Both the position numbers and the translations under genes were made by a program. Positions 33,146-44,300 of a stretch of 64,000 nucleotides of DNA are shown in pieces. The notes under the pieces are model-generated. The model was not told the DNA's origin. It did not search any database and was given only the letters and a program-made list of their open reading frames with translations. The stretch is from Symsagittifera roscoffensis (Eukaryota > Xenacoelomorpha > Acoela > Convolutidae): NCBI RefSeq assembly GCF_963678635.1, contig NC_087064.1, positions 61,993,548 through 62,057,547 of the forward strand, written 5' to 3'. The first letter of the stretch is position 1; each line of letters opens with the position of its first letter.

Positions 33146-33510
33146 CGTGTCTGTACAAAACAGTCCCATTCAAAACAGTCCAATAGAAAACAGTCCGGAA
33201 AAATATGAAAATGAACGAAAAAACAGTCCGATACAAAACAGTCCGAAAAACAGTCCCAAATAATAATGGTTTTAACAAGCCGCTAGGCCGAGAATTGTCC
33301 TTTGTTCAACAAACATAAAGAACCAGTTAGTGACCGCCGCAGTCGTGCCAACGTATTGCGAGCTTGCCAACGGAGGGTGTGACTTAATACGAAGTTTAGA
33401 GCCGGTTATCACCGCCGACCTTAAACCGGACTGTTTTGTATTGACTGTTTTTTCCCTTCATTTCATGATTTTTGGGACTGTTTTGTATGGGACGGTTTTG
33501 TATATGCACC
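33146..33510. mobile_element. MITE copy A with 8-bp target duplication
   Basis: 365 bp, flanked by CTTTTGTC at 33138-33145 and 33511-33518. Ends are inverted: CGTGTCTGTACAAAACAGTC at left and the complement of GGTGCATATACAAAACCGTC at right. Subterminal regions carry many ACAAAACAGTCC units facing inward. It is homologous to copy B at 53609-54006. Short length and lack of coding mark a non-autonomous DNA transposon; the 8-bp duplication fits hAT (or P) transposases. Confidence 0.85.
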
Positions 33511-33518
33511 CTTTTGTC

Positions 33519-33786
33519 ACCGTTGCATTCATTGTTTTTTTTTCATACTGTATACGCAATCTTCACATTCATCAGTCTGTTAGCAGCACCGGGGGTGCGT
33601 TACTCGCTAGTTATTCTTCGCATTTTTAATTTCTCAAGTTAAAACAACGCATTTTGATTGAATTTAATTTAATCATACTGTATTTATTTCAATTTTTAAG
33701 TTATCCGCGACAGGCGATTTCTTGTTAAATCATCTTTTAATAGAATATATAGATGTTTTGGTTCCTCCAGTTTCACATGCTGAAAT
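33519..33786. other. Intergenic, no gene seen
   Basis: AT-rich spacer between MITE A and the SDR gene stop; likely includes the SDR 3' UTR. Confidence 0.4.
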
Positions 33787-34536
33787 TTAGAATGCTTCTG
33801 CTCTTGGCTGGATTAGAACCTCATTGATTGCAACATGCTCGGGTTGACTGACTGCGTACAAAACTGACTGTGCGACATCTTCTGGAGACAAGATTGGATA
33901 CTTCCCAGCTAGCGTGCCGTCGTACTTTTCTCGTGCTGCGGAGTCGTAAGAGTTTGCAAATATCTCGGTTTCTGCGTTTCCGGGCTCGATGCATGTTACT
34001 TTGATGTGGTTTTTCGAAACCTCCTGACGAATGGCTTGAGATAGTCCTTCGATGTAAAATTTGGTTCCACTGTACACAGCTAGACCGGCGAATCCGCGCT
34101 TTCCAGCGTCTGAGCTCATGTTAACAATATGTCCCTTCTCGCGTTTGACCATTCCCGGAAGTACAACTCCTATGCAGTTATTGACACCCTTGATGTTGAT
34201 ATCAACAGTTTTATCCCACTCAGAATAAGCTTGTGAGGTCATTTCGGTGTAATGCATGTAGCCTGCGTTGTTGACCAGGATGTCAACCGGACCTAGTGCT
34301 AGCTCCACTTTTCGATGCATTTCCTCGACGTCTTTGAGTTTTGTGACGTCAGTCTGGACTCCTAAGCATTGTCCACCTTCCGCTGAAATAGTTTGGGAGA
34401 TCTCGTTGAGTCGTTCGATGCGTCGTGCCGCCATGCCGACTTTGACCCCTTGTTTGGCTAATAAGATTGAAATGGCCTTCCCGAATCCGCTGGATGCACC
34501 AGTTACAATTGCAACTTTTCCTTTGATGTTGTCCAT
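33787..34536 (-). CDS. Short-chain dehydrogenase/reductase, single exon
   Basis: An NAD(P)-dependent oxidoreductase of the classical SDR family, about 249 residues, the usual length. The preferred start is ATG at 34534-34536 (MDNIKGKVAIVTG), which puts the nucleotide-binding TGASSGFG at residues 12-19; an upstream ATG at 34584 would add 16 hydrophobic residues, but a TTTTTATTCAG acceptor-like sequence lies between them. Other motifs: NNAGYM, the catalytic Ser in VNMSSDAG, and YSGTK (YxxxK). The C-terminus INEVLIQPRAEAF resembles bacterial NADP-dependent 3-hydroxy-acid dehydrogenase-type (YdfG-like) SDRs. Substrate unknown. No intron, unlike the neighbouring NRPS-like gene. Stop TAA at 33787-33789. 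Confidence 0.88.
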   Translation of the reverse strand: MDNIKGKVAIVTGASSGFGKAISILLAKQGVKVGMAARRIERLNEISQTISAEGGQCLGVQTDVTKLKDVEEMHRKVELALGPVDILVNNAGYMHYTEMTSQAYSEWDKTVDINIKGVNNCIGVVLPGMVKREKGHIVNMSSDAGKRGFAGLAVYSGTKFYIEGLSQAIRQEVSKNHIKVTCIEPGNAETEIFANSYDSAAREKYDGTLAGKYPILSPEDVAQSVLYAVSQPEHVAINEVLIQPRAEAF

Positions 34537-35431
34537 CCTAATAGAGCTGACAACGCTGAATAAAAAGCAAATGTAAGTCAACACAAGACATTGACTAAAT
34601 TATTGAACAAAATGAAGCAAGCTAGAGCTTCAAAATAAATAAGAATATGCGTTAATCAAGGCTTAGCAATGAACTGGGAGCATCAAAACTTCATTAACAT
34701 AATATGCGAAACTAACGCTAAATTTTGCGATTCACTTGTATGCACTTAAATTATATCTAGTGATGTGCAGATATAAAAAAAACATGTATGAAGGTTAATC
34801 GTATCCAGTGATGTCTATTTAAAAACAAACTATTTAAATTAATTTAAGTTTTCATTTAAATTTCAATTTATTTAAATGTGAAATTATGAGCCCACTCAAT
34901 TTGAATGAAAGATTCATTAAATAAAAAAAATTAAAATTGCTCCGGCGGTATTTGATCCGACGCCAAAGTACAGAGTTTACTCATGATAATAAATTTCACA
35001 GTTCAGCGGAAAAAGCAAACAATCTAAATTTTCACGACAAATTTGATGATTTTTTGTAGCAAATAGATTTGCCCAAAAAATTGCTTTAGATTTTTTTCAA
35101 AAAATTATGAAAAGTCCCCAAAATTGGCAGAAAAACTGCTAAAAAACAGAATGACTAACAATTTAAATTTCTAAAGAAAAATTTAAATAGTTTCGGTAAA
35201 ATTTAAATTGATGCCAACAATTTTTATAATTTTCTTAAACAATTTCAATTTTTCTTTTTTGAAATGGACATCACTGATCGTATCAATAAGGTCCATTTTA
35301 ATTAAATGGGTTAAAGCATGCGGTTATTGATTAAATAAGTTGTGCAAACCGTGTTTTTTAACCAATTAGTTGATCCAATATTTAAACTAATGGGTATATT
35401 GAACATTCTGGCGATATCTTTTTTAAAACTA
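34537..35431. other. Intergenic, A/T-rich, no gene seen
   Basis: Contains the likely SDR promoter side and AATTTAAATT-rich low-complexity sequence around 34850-35230. No coding exon or structured RNA recognised. Confidence 0.45.
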
Positions 35432-36943
35432 TTACTTTTTTAATTGATTGTGGTTGACATCGTGATGTACGCTAGTTTCCTTTGACCTTTTAGGCACCGG
35501 TTTACATTCATAGCCATCAGATTCGGCCTCCTTTTTTAGAGGGCGTTTCCGACAATCCATTACTCTCTCGTCCAGTTCGGGGCTGCTTCTCCGTGGCGTT
35601 GTCAATTGCTTTGTTTGCGACAGACTGCCGTTGTATGAGTTATCGGCTGTTTTGCTGACATTTTGTTGACAATTTTGAGCTGATATAGAACCATTAGATT
35701 GAATCTGCTCAATTTCAACGCTTTTTGATTGACTATTCGTGGGCTCAGAACAATTAGAAGATCTGTTTGCAGATACAGCACATCCGTGAATTTCATCGTA
35801 GAACTGTGATAAACCATTGTCGCCTTTGGTCACTGTGCGTGAATCCAAGGAGTGAGCATTCCAAGAATTACTCATGTCCCAGCCAGCTTTTTCAGCTATG
35901 TCCTTCAGCAGATATGGGAACTTGTTCACTCCTATGGGTTGATCACAGTACCAGCTGTTAGGGCGTGGTCTCGGGTGGGGTTTGTTGTAGAAGTTTTGAG
36001 ACAACTTAGGGATAAGAGATATGTATTTTTTCATGATTTCTACTGGGCAATAGGGTCCTCCGGTTTTTCGCATATATACCGGTGGTCGCGGTTGTCCTGG
36101 TTTCAAGTTGTAGCTGTCAATAAACTCAATATGCTCATTGTCCCCTTCACCTTTCAGGTTTATTTGTGACGAGGGGTTCCATCGAAGTTCACGATGATGT
36201 GCTCTTGCTCGGACGCCGAAGTGCTTGGAAACGAGGAAGTAAATTGTGACCAGAAGTTTTTTCGGATTCTCGGCTCCTAATAAGTTTTTGTGCCATAAAT
36301 CTTTTTCCATCTCAGGTGTGATAACACCAACATTCAATGACAGTCGTTGGATGCCCAGAGCTCTGGAGGCCGCTTTTCTGTTTTCAAGTGCCACGCGGAA
36401 CTTCTGATAATCCATGTCCGAGTAAACGTTGAAGCTGTTGTTGATATTTTTGATCGTCATTTGAAGAATTGATGTCATGTGGTTGAGTGTCTGAGGACTG
36501 AGTTGTTCGCCTTTTTCCGATTTGACTTCAGTTATGAACATCGTCAAGTATTCCGGAGCCAGGTGACGGAAATCGGTAATCAACATATCCAAAGTGCACG
36601 GTATGAAACAGGAAGAATCATCTTTCTCATATTTGGCCTGAGCCCATGAGTTCCACTTATTCTGCAACCATCTGATAGACTGGTAGGATTTTTCGGCTAG
36701 TTGAGAATTGCTTCCTATGACCATCCCGTTTACAGTCCGGACTCCGTTGTCATTAGGCGAAGTTGAGCTGGATTCGACAAGTGCGTGATAGTCGGTTACG
36801 TCATCCATGTGACAAGTCGGCGACATTCTTCCTTGGTCGTGGAATATCGTGAATGAATCTACCGAATCACTAAAAGGCGATTTCGTCTTCTCGAGAATTT
36901 CCTCCGGCTTCTCGGGGTCCTCCGTATTCGACTCCGCGTCCAT
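35432..36943 (-). CDS. DUF3504 protein derived from crypton tyrosine recombinase
   Basis: 503 residues in one open frame. Residues about 85-365 match the DUF3504 domain found in ZMYM2, QRICH1 and KCTD1-related proteins, which descends from crypton tyrosine recombinases. Visible features: SIRWLQNKWNSWAQAKY, an N-terminal helical region, LLVTIYFLVSKHFGVRARAHHRELRW (catalytic-Arg region), the GGPYCPVEIMKKYISLIP segment, and SWNAHSLDSRTVTKG in place of the canonical HSLR box. The C-terminal third is Ser/Gln/Asn-rich and ends with basic clusters (CRKRPLKKEAE, PVPKRSKE) that may be nuclear signals. The N-terminus is acidic and lacks zinc fingers. Probably a domesticated nuclear protein; an inactive crypton remnant is the alternative. 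Confidence 0.75.
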   Translation of the reverse strand: MDAESNTEDPEKPEEILEKTKSPFSDSVDSFTIFHDQGRMSPTCHMDDVTDYHALVESSSTSPNDNGVRTVNGMVIGSNSQLAEKSYQSIRWLQNKWNSWAQAKYEKDDSSCFIPCTLDMLITDFRHLAPEYLTMFITEVKSEKGEQLSPQTLNHMTSILQMTIKNINNSFNVYSDMDYQKFRVALENRKAASRALGIQRLSLNVGVITPEMEKDLWHKNLLGAENPKKLLVTIYFLVSKHFGVRARAHHRELRWNPSSQINLKGEGDNEHIEFIDSYNLKPGQPRPPVYMRKTGGPYCPVEIMKKYISLIPKLSQNFYNKPHPRPRPNSWYCDQPIGVNKFPYLLKDIAEKAGWDMSNSWNAHSLDSRTVTKGDNGLSQFYDEIHGCAVSANRSSNCSEPTNSQSKSVEIEQIQSNGSISAQNCQQNVSKTADNSYNGSLSQTKQLTTPRRSSPELDERVMDCRKRPLKKEAESDGYECKPVPKRSKETSVHHDVNHNQLKK

Positions 36944-38376
36944 GTTAAGGTGCCTGGGTATGCTCGGCTGTTGAAATCTTTCGGAGATGTAATTTGTTTA
37001 AATAGGTAAGTAACCGCGTGAGTTGAAGGAAAAGTGCCACTGCCTTTTATATGACTCGAAGATTAATTTACACTACTCTTTTTTGTAAAATGTGTGCAAT
37101 AATTTGCGCGGTTTTTATATTATCACTTGACGTCAATTCATTAAACATGGAGATTAGCTCTATGGTGCAGGTTTCTTTTAAGCTATTGGTGAAGACGGTC
37201 AGATTTCTTTCATGCGCAAGTCAAAATGCTGCACGGGTTGTGTAAATTAGCAGACGATACCAACATTAAACTGTACAGTTCTAATGGAAACGTATGTTTT
37301 TTTTTCGAATTGAAGATGCACTAAAAGTCAGTGTTGAAGTGAGTCAAATTATGACGCACGTTCTGAATAAGTTGAGAATGGACTGAAACTGAAAAGTGTG
37401 CTGATGTTGCCTGAAGTAAGTTTGAGTTGAGAAAGTGAATTGAATTGCACAATCTAGTTAATTTCGCTGTGCAGCGTCGTATCGTAGTGGCAGAAGGAAC
37501 GGAACAAAATGGCTGTTTGCGTTGCGTGGTACGATAAAGGTGGTTGGTTTGCGCTGAATTGAACTGAACTGAACCGAGTTTTGTTGGATTTGTTGTGCTA
37601 TAATGAATGATGCGTTAGTTTAGCGGTGGCGTGGTGGTGGTAACGATGTTCTGTTCTGTTCGGTGCTATAGTGTATATAACCGTCTGCGTCAGCCTGAAG
37701 TTGCGATATTGAACGCTTCAGTTGCAAATGGAGCACAGAGCACTAGTATTCTAGTAGTCTTAGTACGGTATGCAAAAGTGTGCTATGTTATGTTACGCTA
37801 TTTAGTAGTGCGGTGGTGATGGTGGTGGTTGTTGTTTTGCTGAACTGATGTATTTGTTAATGCATTTGCGTACTAAAAGTGTAGTGTATTAGTGTGTTTC
37901 TGTTCTCTGTCCTGTGTCTTTCTTTATGCAAAAATAATTCTTTACTTATGCATTGCATTATGCAACAACAGTGCGGTACAATAACGAGATGTGCATTAAG
38001 AACAAGTACGTAGTTCTGGGACTTGTGTTTATCTTAAATTTCAAATTTATAATTTAGCTTGCGAAGTTAACTAAAGGTGATTATGAACTGAAACTGATTT
38101 AGAGAGTGTGATGTTTGCCGTTTGCACACCCTTCGGTGTTGGTGCACTGTGAATTTGAGTTATGGTGCTCTGGGGTTATCCAAATTTAAACCGAATTTAA
38201 GACTCTTAGCCCTTTAAGAGCGAAACAAACAAAATTTTACTGCCTAAGTCCAAATCTACGAATGTTTTAAAAAAAGGTTGGACCTACGATGTTTTAAAAA
38301 AATACGGACACTTGTAGCATGGTAAACCCAGTAAAAGTATGTCCACTGACGAGATTTTATAGATCCGAGTCGGTTG
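36944..38376. other. Intergenic, no gene seen
   Basis: Includes the promoter side of the DUF3504 gene and the 3' flank of the NRPS-like gene. The stretch 37300-38150 is rich in GTG/TGG-type sequence (for example TGGCGTGGTGGTGGTAACGA). No coding motif recognised. Confidence 0.45.
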
Positions 38377-41300
38377 CTATTTCAGTTGAAATAATTTATC
38401 AAAATACCTGATGGTTTTTGGAGGTGGTTCCAGTACGTTTCTTTGAATCTGCTTTGCGAACAAGTTTCCCAGGTATGCATTATCAGCCAACGGGTACGTC
38501 GGCATATTGAACGCCTTCAGTGCCGCGTTGGTTCCCTCAGCAGAGAACTTAGTCTTCTCCAGGTTGAACAAACTGTTGTTACTGTTCATTTCTTTTAGTA
38601 GATTTTTAACTGTAGCCTTCAGTTTAGTCGAAGCGAAATTTTGAACAGTATCAATCCATTCATTGAGAGGCTTGGGTTCCAACTTGTATCCGAAGTTGGA
38701 CATCCACTGAAGCAGAGTTTTATCATCCAAAGGCTGAGGTTGGACCAAATTGAAGGTCTTCCCGTTGACGCTTCGGATATCCTGCATGCAACATACAATA
38801 AATCTGGCTATGAAATCAGCGGGAGTCTCCTCGAGAACCCAGTCTACGTTAGGGACACTGCCAGTGACAGTGATTGCCTGAAGAAGAGCTAAGTTCAGGT
38901 CCTGTGGGTTCCAGTAGCAATTGACAGAGTCACCGCCGATGTTTCCAGGACGATAGACGACAATTGGGAGACCTCGTTCTCTAGCTTTGGAGACGAGCTG
39001 CTCAGATACCCATTTGGACTGTCCGTAGCCCTCTGAAAATGAATTATTTCTTTATAGAATTATCCGATTTAATGCCAAACTTTATTAATATTCAAAGAAA
39101 GTTTTTTGTAGATTGAGCTTTTCTTGGACGGAACTTGTATCATTTGCTTGTTTTACGGAGTTTATTCTTTTTGAAATTCTAGTTAAGATACGGTAAAATG
39201 GCTCACCGACAAGATCAGAGGCATAATTATCCAGATCCTCTTCTTCTTTGTAAGTGTATCCCGGTCGTGCAGGGAACACAGCATTGGTACTTATATAGTG
39301 CAGAGGTTTGATCTTGGCTGCACCTGCCAAGTTAATCATGTTCTGGGTTCCAAACACGTTAGCTCGTCGCAAAGCAGCGTAGGGGTAGACCAAATTGACC
39401 TAAAAGCTTGACAGTGAGCTGGTCTTGCAATGTGTTTTGTTTTCCAACTTTTTTATCTCGACAAAATTTCAGCGTATTGTTTTTCGTACTTTTAATTAGA
39501 AGTCTACTTGAATCCACAAGAAAAGATATCATTGACAAAGTATTTTTGTGTAAGTCAGTGAACGTAGTAAAGACACTTATATAGTTCACGATGATTTTTT
39601 GTTGAAATTTGGGAGGAGTTTTATATTCGGGTGCGTTTTACTTTTTTTCGTTTTCCACGAAAATCAGGTACAACAAATAACATTAATATCATATTAAAGT
39701 CCTTTCAGTTGTGCTTGGAACGACAGAAAAAATATTGAAAATTTTTTATCAGTGTCGAAAAACCGGTTAGAAGTTTGTGATTTTTGGTTTAATTTTGAGC
39801 TAGTAAGGTGAGCATGCAGGCCTACATGCTCACCTTGCTTTTTTTTATAAATGTGGTCAGAACATTCTGTGCTTCTTGCACAGCAACCGGGTTTCCTTGT
39901 TCTTTTCGAATTTTGTTTTTTATGCTGCTTGTAAATTTCCATTTCCGGTTTTGTATAATTTCAGTTGTTGGTACGACCATTGAAAATGGGGAGGGACTTT
40001 GTATTCGGGTGTTGATTTTGTTTGTTTTTGCTTTCCACGCAAAATCTGATACCACAAATAATCATCGGACTGGGTTGAGTCATATATTTTATTAAAACCC
40101 TCTCCAAAAATTGATTGTCGAATACTGCTAAGCTCTAGTTTATCGTTCAGATCCTTTTATCACACCACGCAGAAAAAAACTGCAAAAAAATTGAACATTA
40201 TATTTTTTGTTTTTCTAGGAATTTTTCTCCAAAAATTATTGTTCAATTTGCATTTTATACTATGATTGTCGATTATTGCTAAGCTCTAGTTTATCGTTCA
40301 GATCCTTTTATCACACCACGCAGAAAAAAAACTGCAAAAAAATTGAACATTATATTTTTTGTTTTTCTAGGAATTTTTCTCGAAAAATTATTGTTCAATT
40401 TGCATTTTTTACTATGATTGTCGATTATTGCTAAGCTCTAGTTTATCGTTCAGATCCTTTTATCACACCACGCAGAAAAAAAGACTGCAAAAAAAAATTG
40501 AACATTATATTTTTTGTTTTTCTAGGAATTTTTCTCCAAAAATTATTGTTCAATTTGCATTTTATACTATGATTGTCGATTATTGCTAAGCTCTAGTTTA
40601 TCGTTCAGATCCTTTTATCACACCACGCAGAAAAAAAACAACACTAATTTGAAAAAAGTTAAGGTTTCCCAGCGAAATAAAAAAGTTATTTTTTAATTCA
40701 GTTTTCTCTAATTAGGCTAGTTTTACGAAAAAAAGTGTTGATCAGAAAATATTCTTGAAATTTGGAGACCTTCAGTGTGATGAATATAGTTTTTCGAAAT
40801 CAAACATTTCAAACAGTTATATATTTTTTCTGTTTTACCAAAGTTCATTGACTTTTCAACTGTTTGTTGGCTATGTTTTTGCTTTTTTGACTGGGAAAGG
40901 TTGCCAAACCATCAGCAACGATGAACCGCCTTTTAAGTCGGTATAAATGCTACTTCAACTTGGCTACATTTTATTTTGTTCAAAGCATGATAATTTGTCA
41001 AAACGTTGCCAATCTTGAGAATAATGATTACCTGAGCGGCAGCATGTATAATTATATCCACTTCATACATCAGCATGTTATAAGTCTCCTCGTCCACTCC
41101 TAGCTGCTCAAGAGACAGATCTGCCTTAATCACAGTCACCCGTGAATCGAATGCATCCTGAATCATTTCTTGTAGTTCACTTGGTTGTTTGGTCTTGTCG
41201 GGCAGGATCATGGCTTCTTTCAGACTGTTTCTCAGTCGTGATTCAACTGAGACACCGTTGCCGGCTTCACGCACGATGCAGAACACATAGCATTGGGTCT

Positions 41301-44300
41301 TCAAAAGTAGCTCCTAAAAGCAAACGAAAAGTGGGGTTTTTGATGGATTGAATTCATTGTAAAATTATCCTAGTTTAAAAACCCAACACATCTAACGATG
41401 CCGTTGAAAGTAAAACGTAACTTCTGGTAATTTCTCAGAGAACTTGATTAGATTCAAAGATCATACCTGTAGAATGAATCCACCTAGAAACCCAGTGGCT
41501 CCTGTAAGCAATACATTAGCTCGTCTCCATTTGGTATCGAGGAGTGCAAATGATCTCCAGAATGCCCTGAGTTGGATGTCGAAGTTCCTCTCTGGCTGCT
41601 CGTATTTGGTCACTTCTTCCTGGAGATCTAGTTCCTCTACTAACTCGCTGTCAATCTTGGTGCCCAATTTGCGGCTCTCAATCAGCTTAAAAAGGAGTAC
41701 AATTGTTATAATTTGGAAAGCAGCTCCACAATCCTTATGTGCCGGAAAAGCGCAATGGAAAGTTTGATGGACAATCATTATCACCTTACTGAACTATTGT
41801 TTCATAGCATATATGCAAGTTTTTTCGAAGTTGCTCGCAAACTTCGAATATCTCAACAGCGGCGTTGTTTTCTTAGTATTATTACATTTGGATTATTGTA
41901 ATTTGGACATAGACTGGATCATTACAGGCTAACAATTGGCTAACAGACTTATTTCGTCAAATTTGACAGATTTAGAGCATATTTGGGATATATATTACAA
42001 TAGGTGGAAGATTCAATTTAAATAGCTGGATCGCTCCTTGTTATGCTTCGAACAGTATTTGTGATTTATTTCAAAGTCAATTTTTTTGGCAAGGCAAAAG
42101 AAGCGTCGTCTGGCAGAGTAATGTATATTCAAAAACTATCTTAGTAGCAGTTGAAAATGACTATCTTATGCACAAGAGTTCTCAATTGTAATCCATGCAC
42201 TACTCAATTATTTCTCAAAATTACCACCTATTGTAACATATCACCAGAGCATGTTGCATTTTAAATACTCATTGTTCCGAACATTAAAAATGGAGAGAAA
42301 CTTTGTATTCAGGCATGTTTTAGTTTTTTGTTTTCGATGCAAAATCAGATATCACAAATAATTAGCATATTAAAGCCAGTCGTGATTCGAACGGCATTAA
42401 ACAGTTTTCAAAGTTGTCCCGTGTCGAGAAAAACCGGTTTGAATATTTTGATACTTAGTGTTATTTCGAGCGAGTTAAGCGTTCTATAAGCGATATATTA
42501 CACCCGCCAGCGTAGTGTATTAGAATGACTTTTTATCGAACCTGACTCGCAAATAAAAGTATCATTTGGTGGCTTTTTTGCTATAATCACGATCTGTAGC
42601 ATTGGAAATTTCATAGCATCTGTTTTCTGCTTTTATTTGTGGCTAGTTTTGCTGACCGTTAAGCGTTAGTGGCCGAGAGGGATGGAGTTCGAAACGTAGC
42701 AAAACTGTAACTTATTCGAGGCTTATCTCTACTCCTTATTTATTTTTAAAGTGGTGTTTTTTGTCGTTTTCTCGCTTCCATTTTTTCCTGATTTTGTTCA
42801 GTTGCAGTTTTTATGTAGGCTTAGACTAGCCAATGAGATTTGTCATTTGATTTGATTTGGTCAGTCTTATTTTATCTGTTACTGACCTCACAAGTTTGGG
42901 CAAGATATTCATTCTTGAGTCAATTTTCTTTCAAATTCGTTCAATTTTTTTTGATTGAGAGTGGCTCTAAAAGAATGACTAAACTTTCTTCCTCTTATCT
43001 GCAATAGAATCGGATATGTATTTGTTGTCAATTTCACAGACGTAAAAAACTTGTGTTGTTTCTTATGAGTGTGACCGGAACATTCTGTGCCTCTTGCACA
43101 GCAACCGGCTGTTGTTAATTTCCATTTCCGATTAGTATGATTTCATTTGTTGTTCTGACCATTGAAAATGGGGACTAACTTTGTATTCGGGTGTTAGTTG
43201 GTTTTGTTTCTTTTTGTTTTCCACGCAAAATCAGGTACCACAAACAATCATCGGACCGGGTTGAGTGATATATCATAATAAAACCCTTTTAGTCGTGATT
43301 TGAATGACATTTAAAAACTACCAAAAAATTTTCCTAGTTTCGAGAAAAACCGGTTTGACATTTCGATTTTTCTTCTAATTTGGAGCAAATAAAGCGGGCG
43401 AGCAAGCTTACAATAGCTTATAATAGCTTAGTTTAAGCCGTAAAAACATAGTTCTACTCAAGTAAACTACTAAGATTTAGTTTTTGTTCAGATCCTTTAT
43501 CACACCACGCAGAACAAAAGACACTTATTTGAAAAAAAAATTATATATATTTTTTCTAGATTATGGTCGGAACATTCTGTGCTGCTTGTAGAGTTACCGG
43601 CTATCCTATCTTTTTTTTAAGCTTACTTTGCTGTTTTCAATTGTTGGGGGCTTGAAAATTGGCGGTTGGGGGCTTGAAAATTTCAATTTTTGAAACCCCG
43701 CAAGGAATAACCCCTTTTTCCCAAAATGATCAGGAGGGTCCTCGCAACTTATGGAATACATTTTTTTTGGCTGAAGGCGTATGGTCTAGTATCGTCGGCT
43801 TAGGTCCCATTTTGTTAATGCTTTTCAATGCTTGTTTGACTCTAGCAGTTGTCTTACTGAGCTGAGCCATTTTCTCAAAATGAACTGCATTCAAGATAAA
43901 CCGAGGCAAACATGAAAATTTTAGGTCTAGTTTTTTTAACATTTTTTCAACTTCGCTTTTTTTGTCTAGTTTTCTATCGGATAGCTTGCCATGCTATCTT
44001 AGGGTTTTAATGCAAGTGATGCGAAGCTCCGTCTCGGCTCTATGTTCCCAATTTTTTTTCTACCTTAGCTAGTTGCACTATGCTAGGAAACTGGAACAGC
44101 TCGTGCACTCTGAGTTCGACATTGAGTTGGTCGTACACCATCTCCAACATGTAGGTGGCTGCTAGACTGTGTCCTCCCAGGTCGAAGAAAGACTCTGTCA
44201 CGTCTATCGTCTTCATATGCAACACCTAAACACAACATCTTATCAAGCGCAACATTGTTTTGGAGATGCTTTATTGCCATTAAACAATTAAAAATTTCTC

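Larger units (their letters stand above)
38377..41685 (-). other. Thioester reductase domain of the A-T-R enzyme
   Basis: Exons 10-13, residues about 641-1089. NADPH loop LLTGATGFLGGFIL, then VDIIIHAAAQVNLVYPYAAL with NVFGTQNM (a signature of Lys2-type reductases), the catalytic YGQSK (YxxxK), VVYRPGNIGGDS and the C-terminal helical cap. It releases the bound acid as aldehyde or alcohol in known relatives. Confidence 0.85.

Noticed and set aside
40113-40632. CRISPR-like regular repeat
   Set aside because: The array has long contiguous 152-bp units without unique spacers and lies in a eukaryotic intron; it is a simple tandem duplication.
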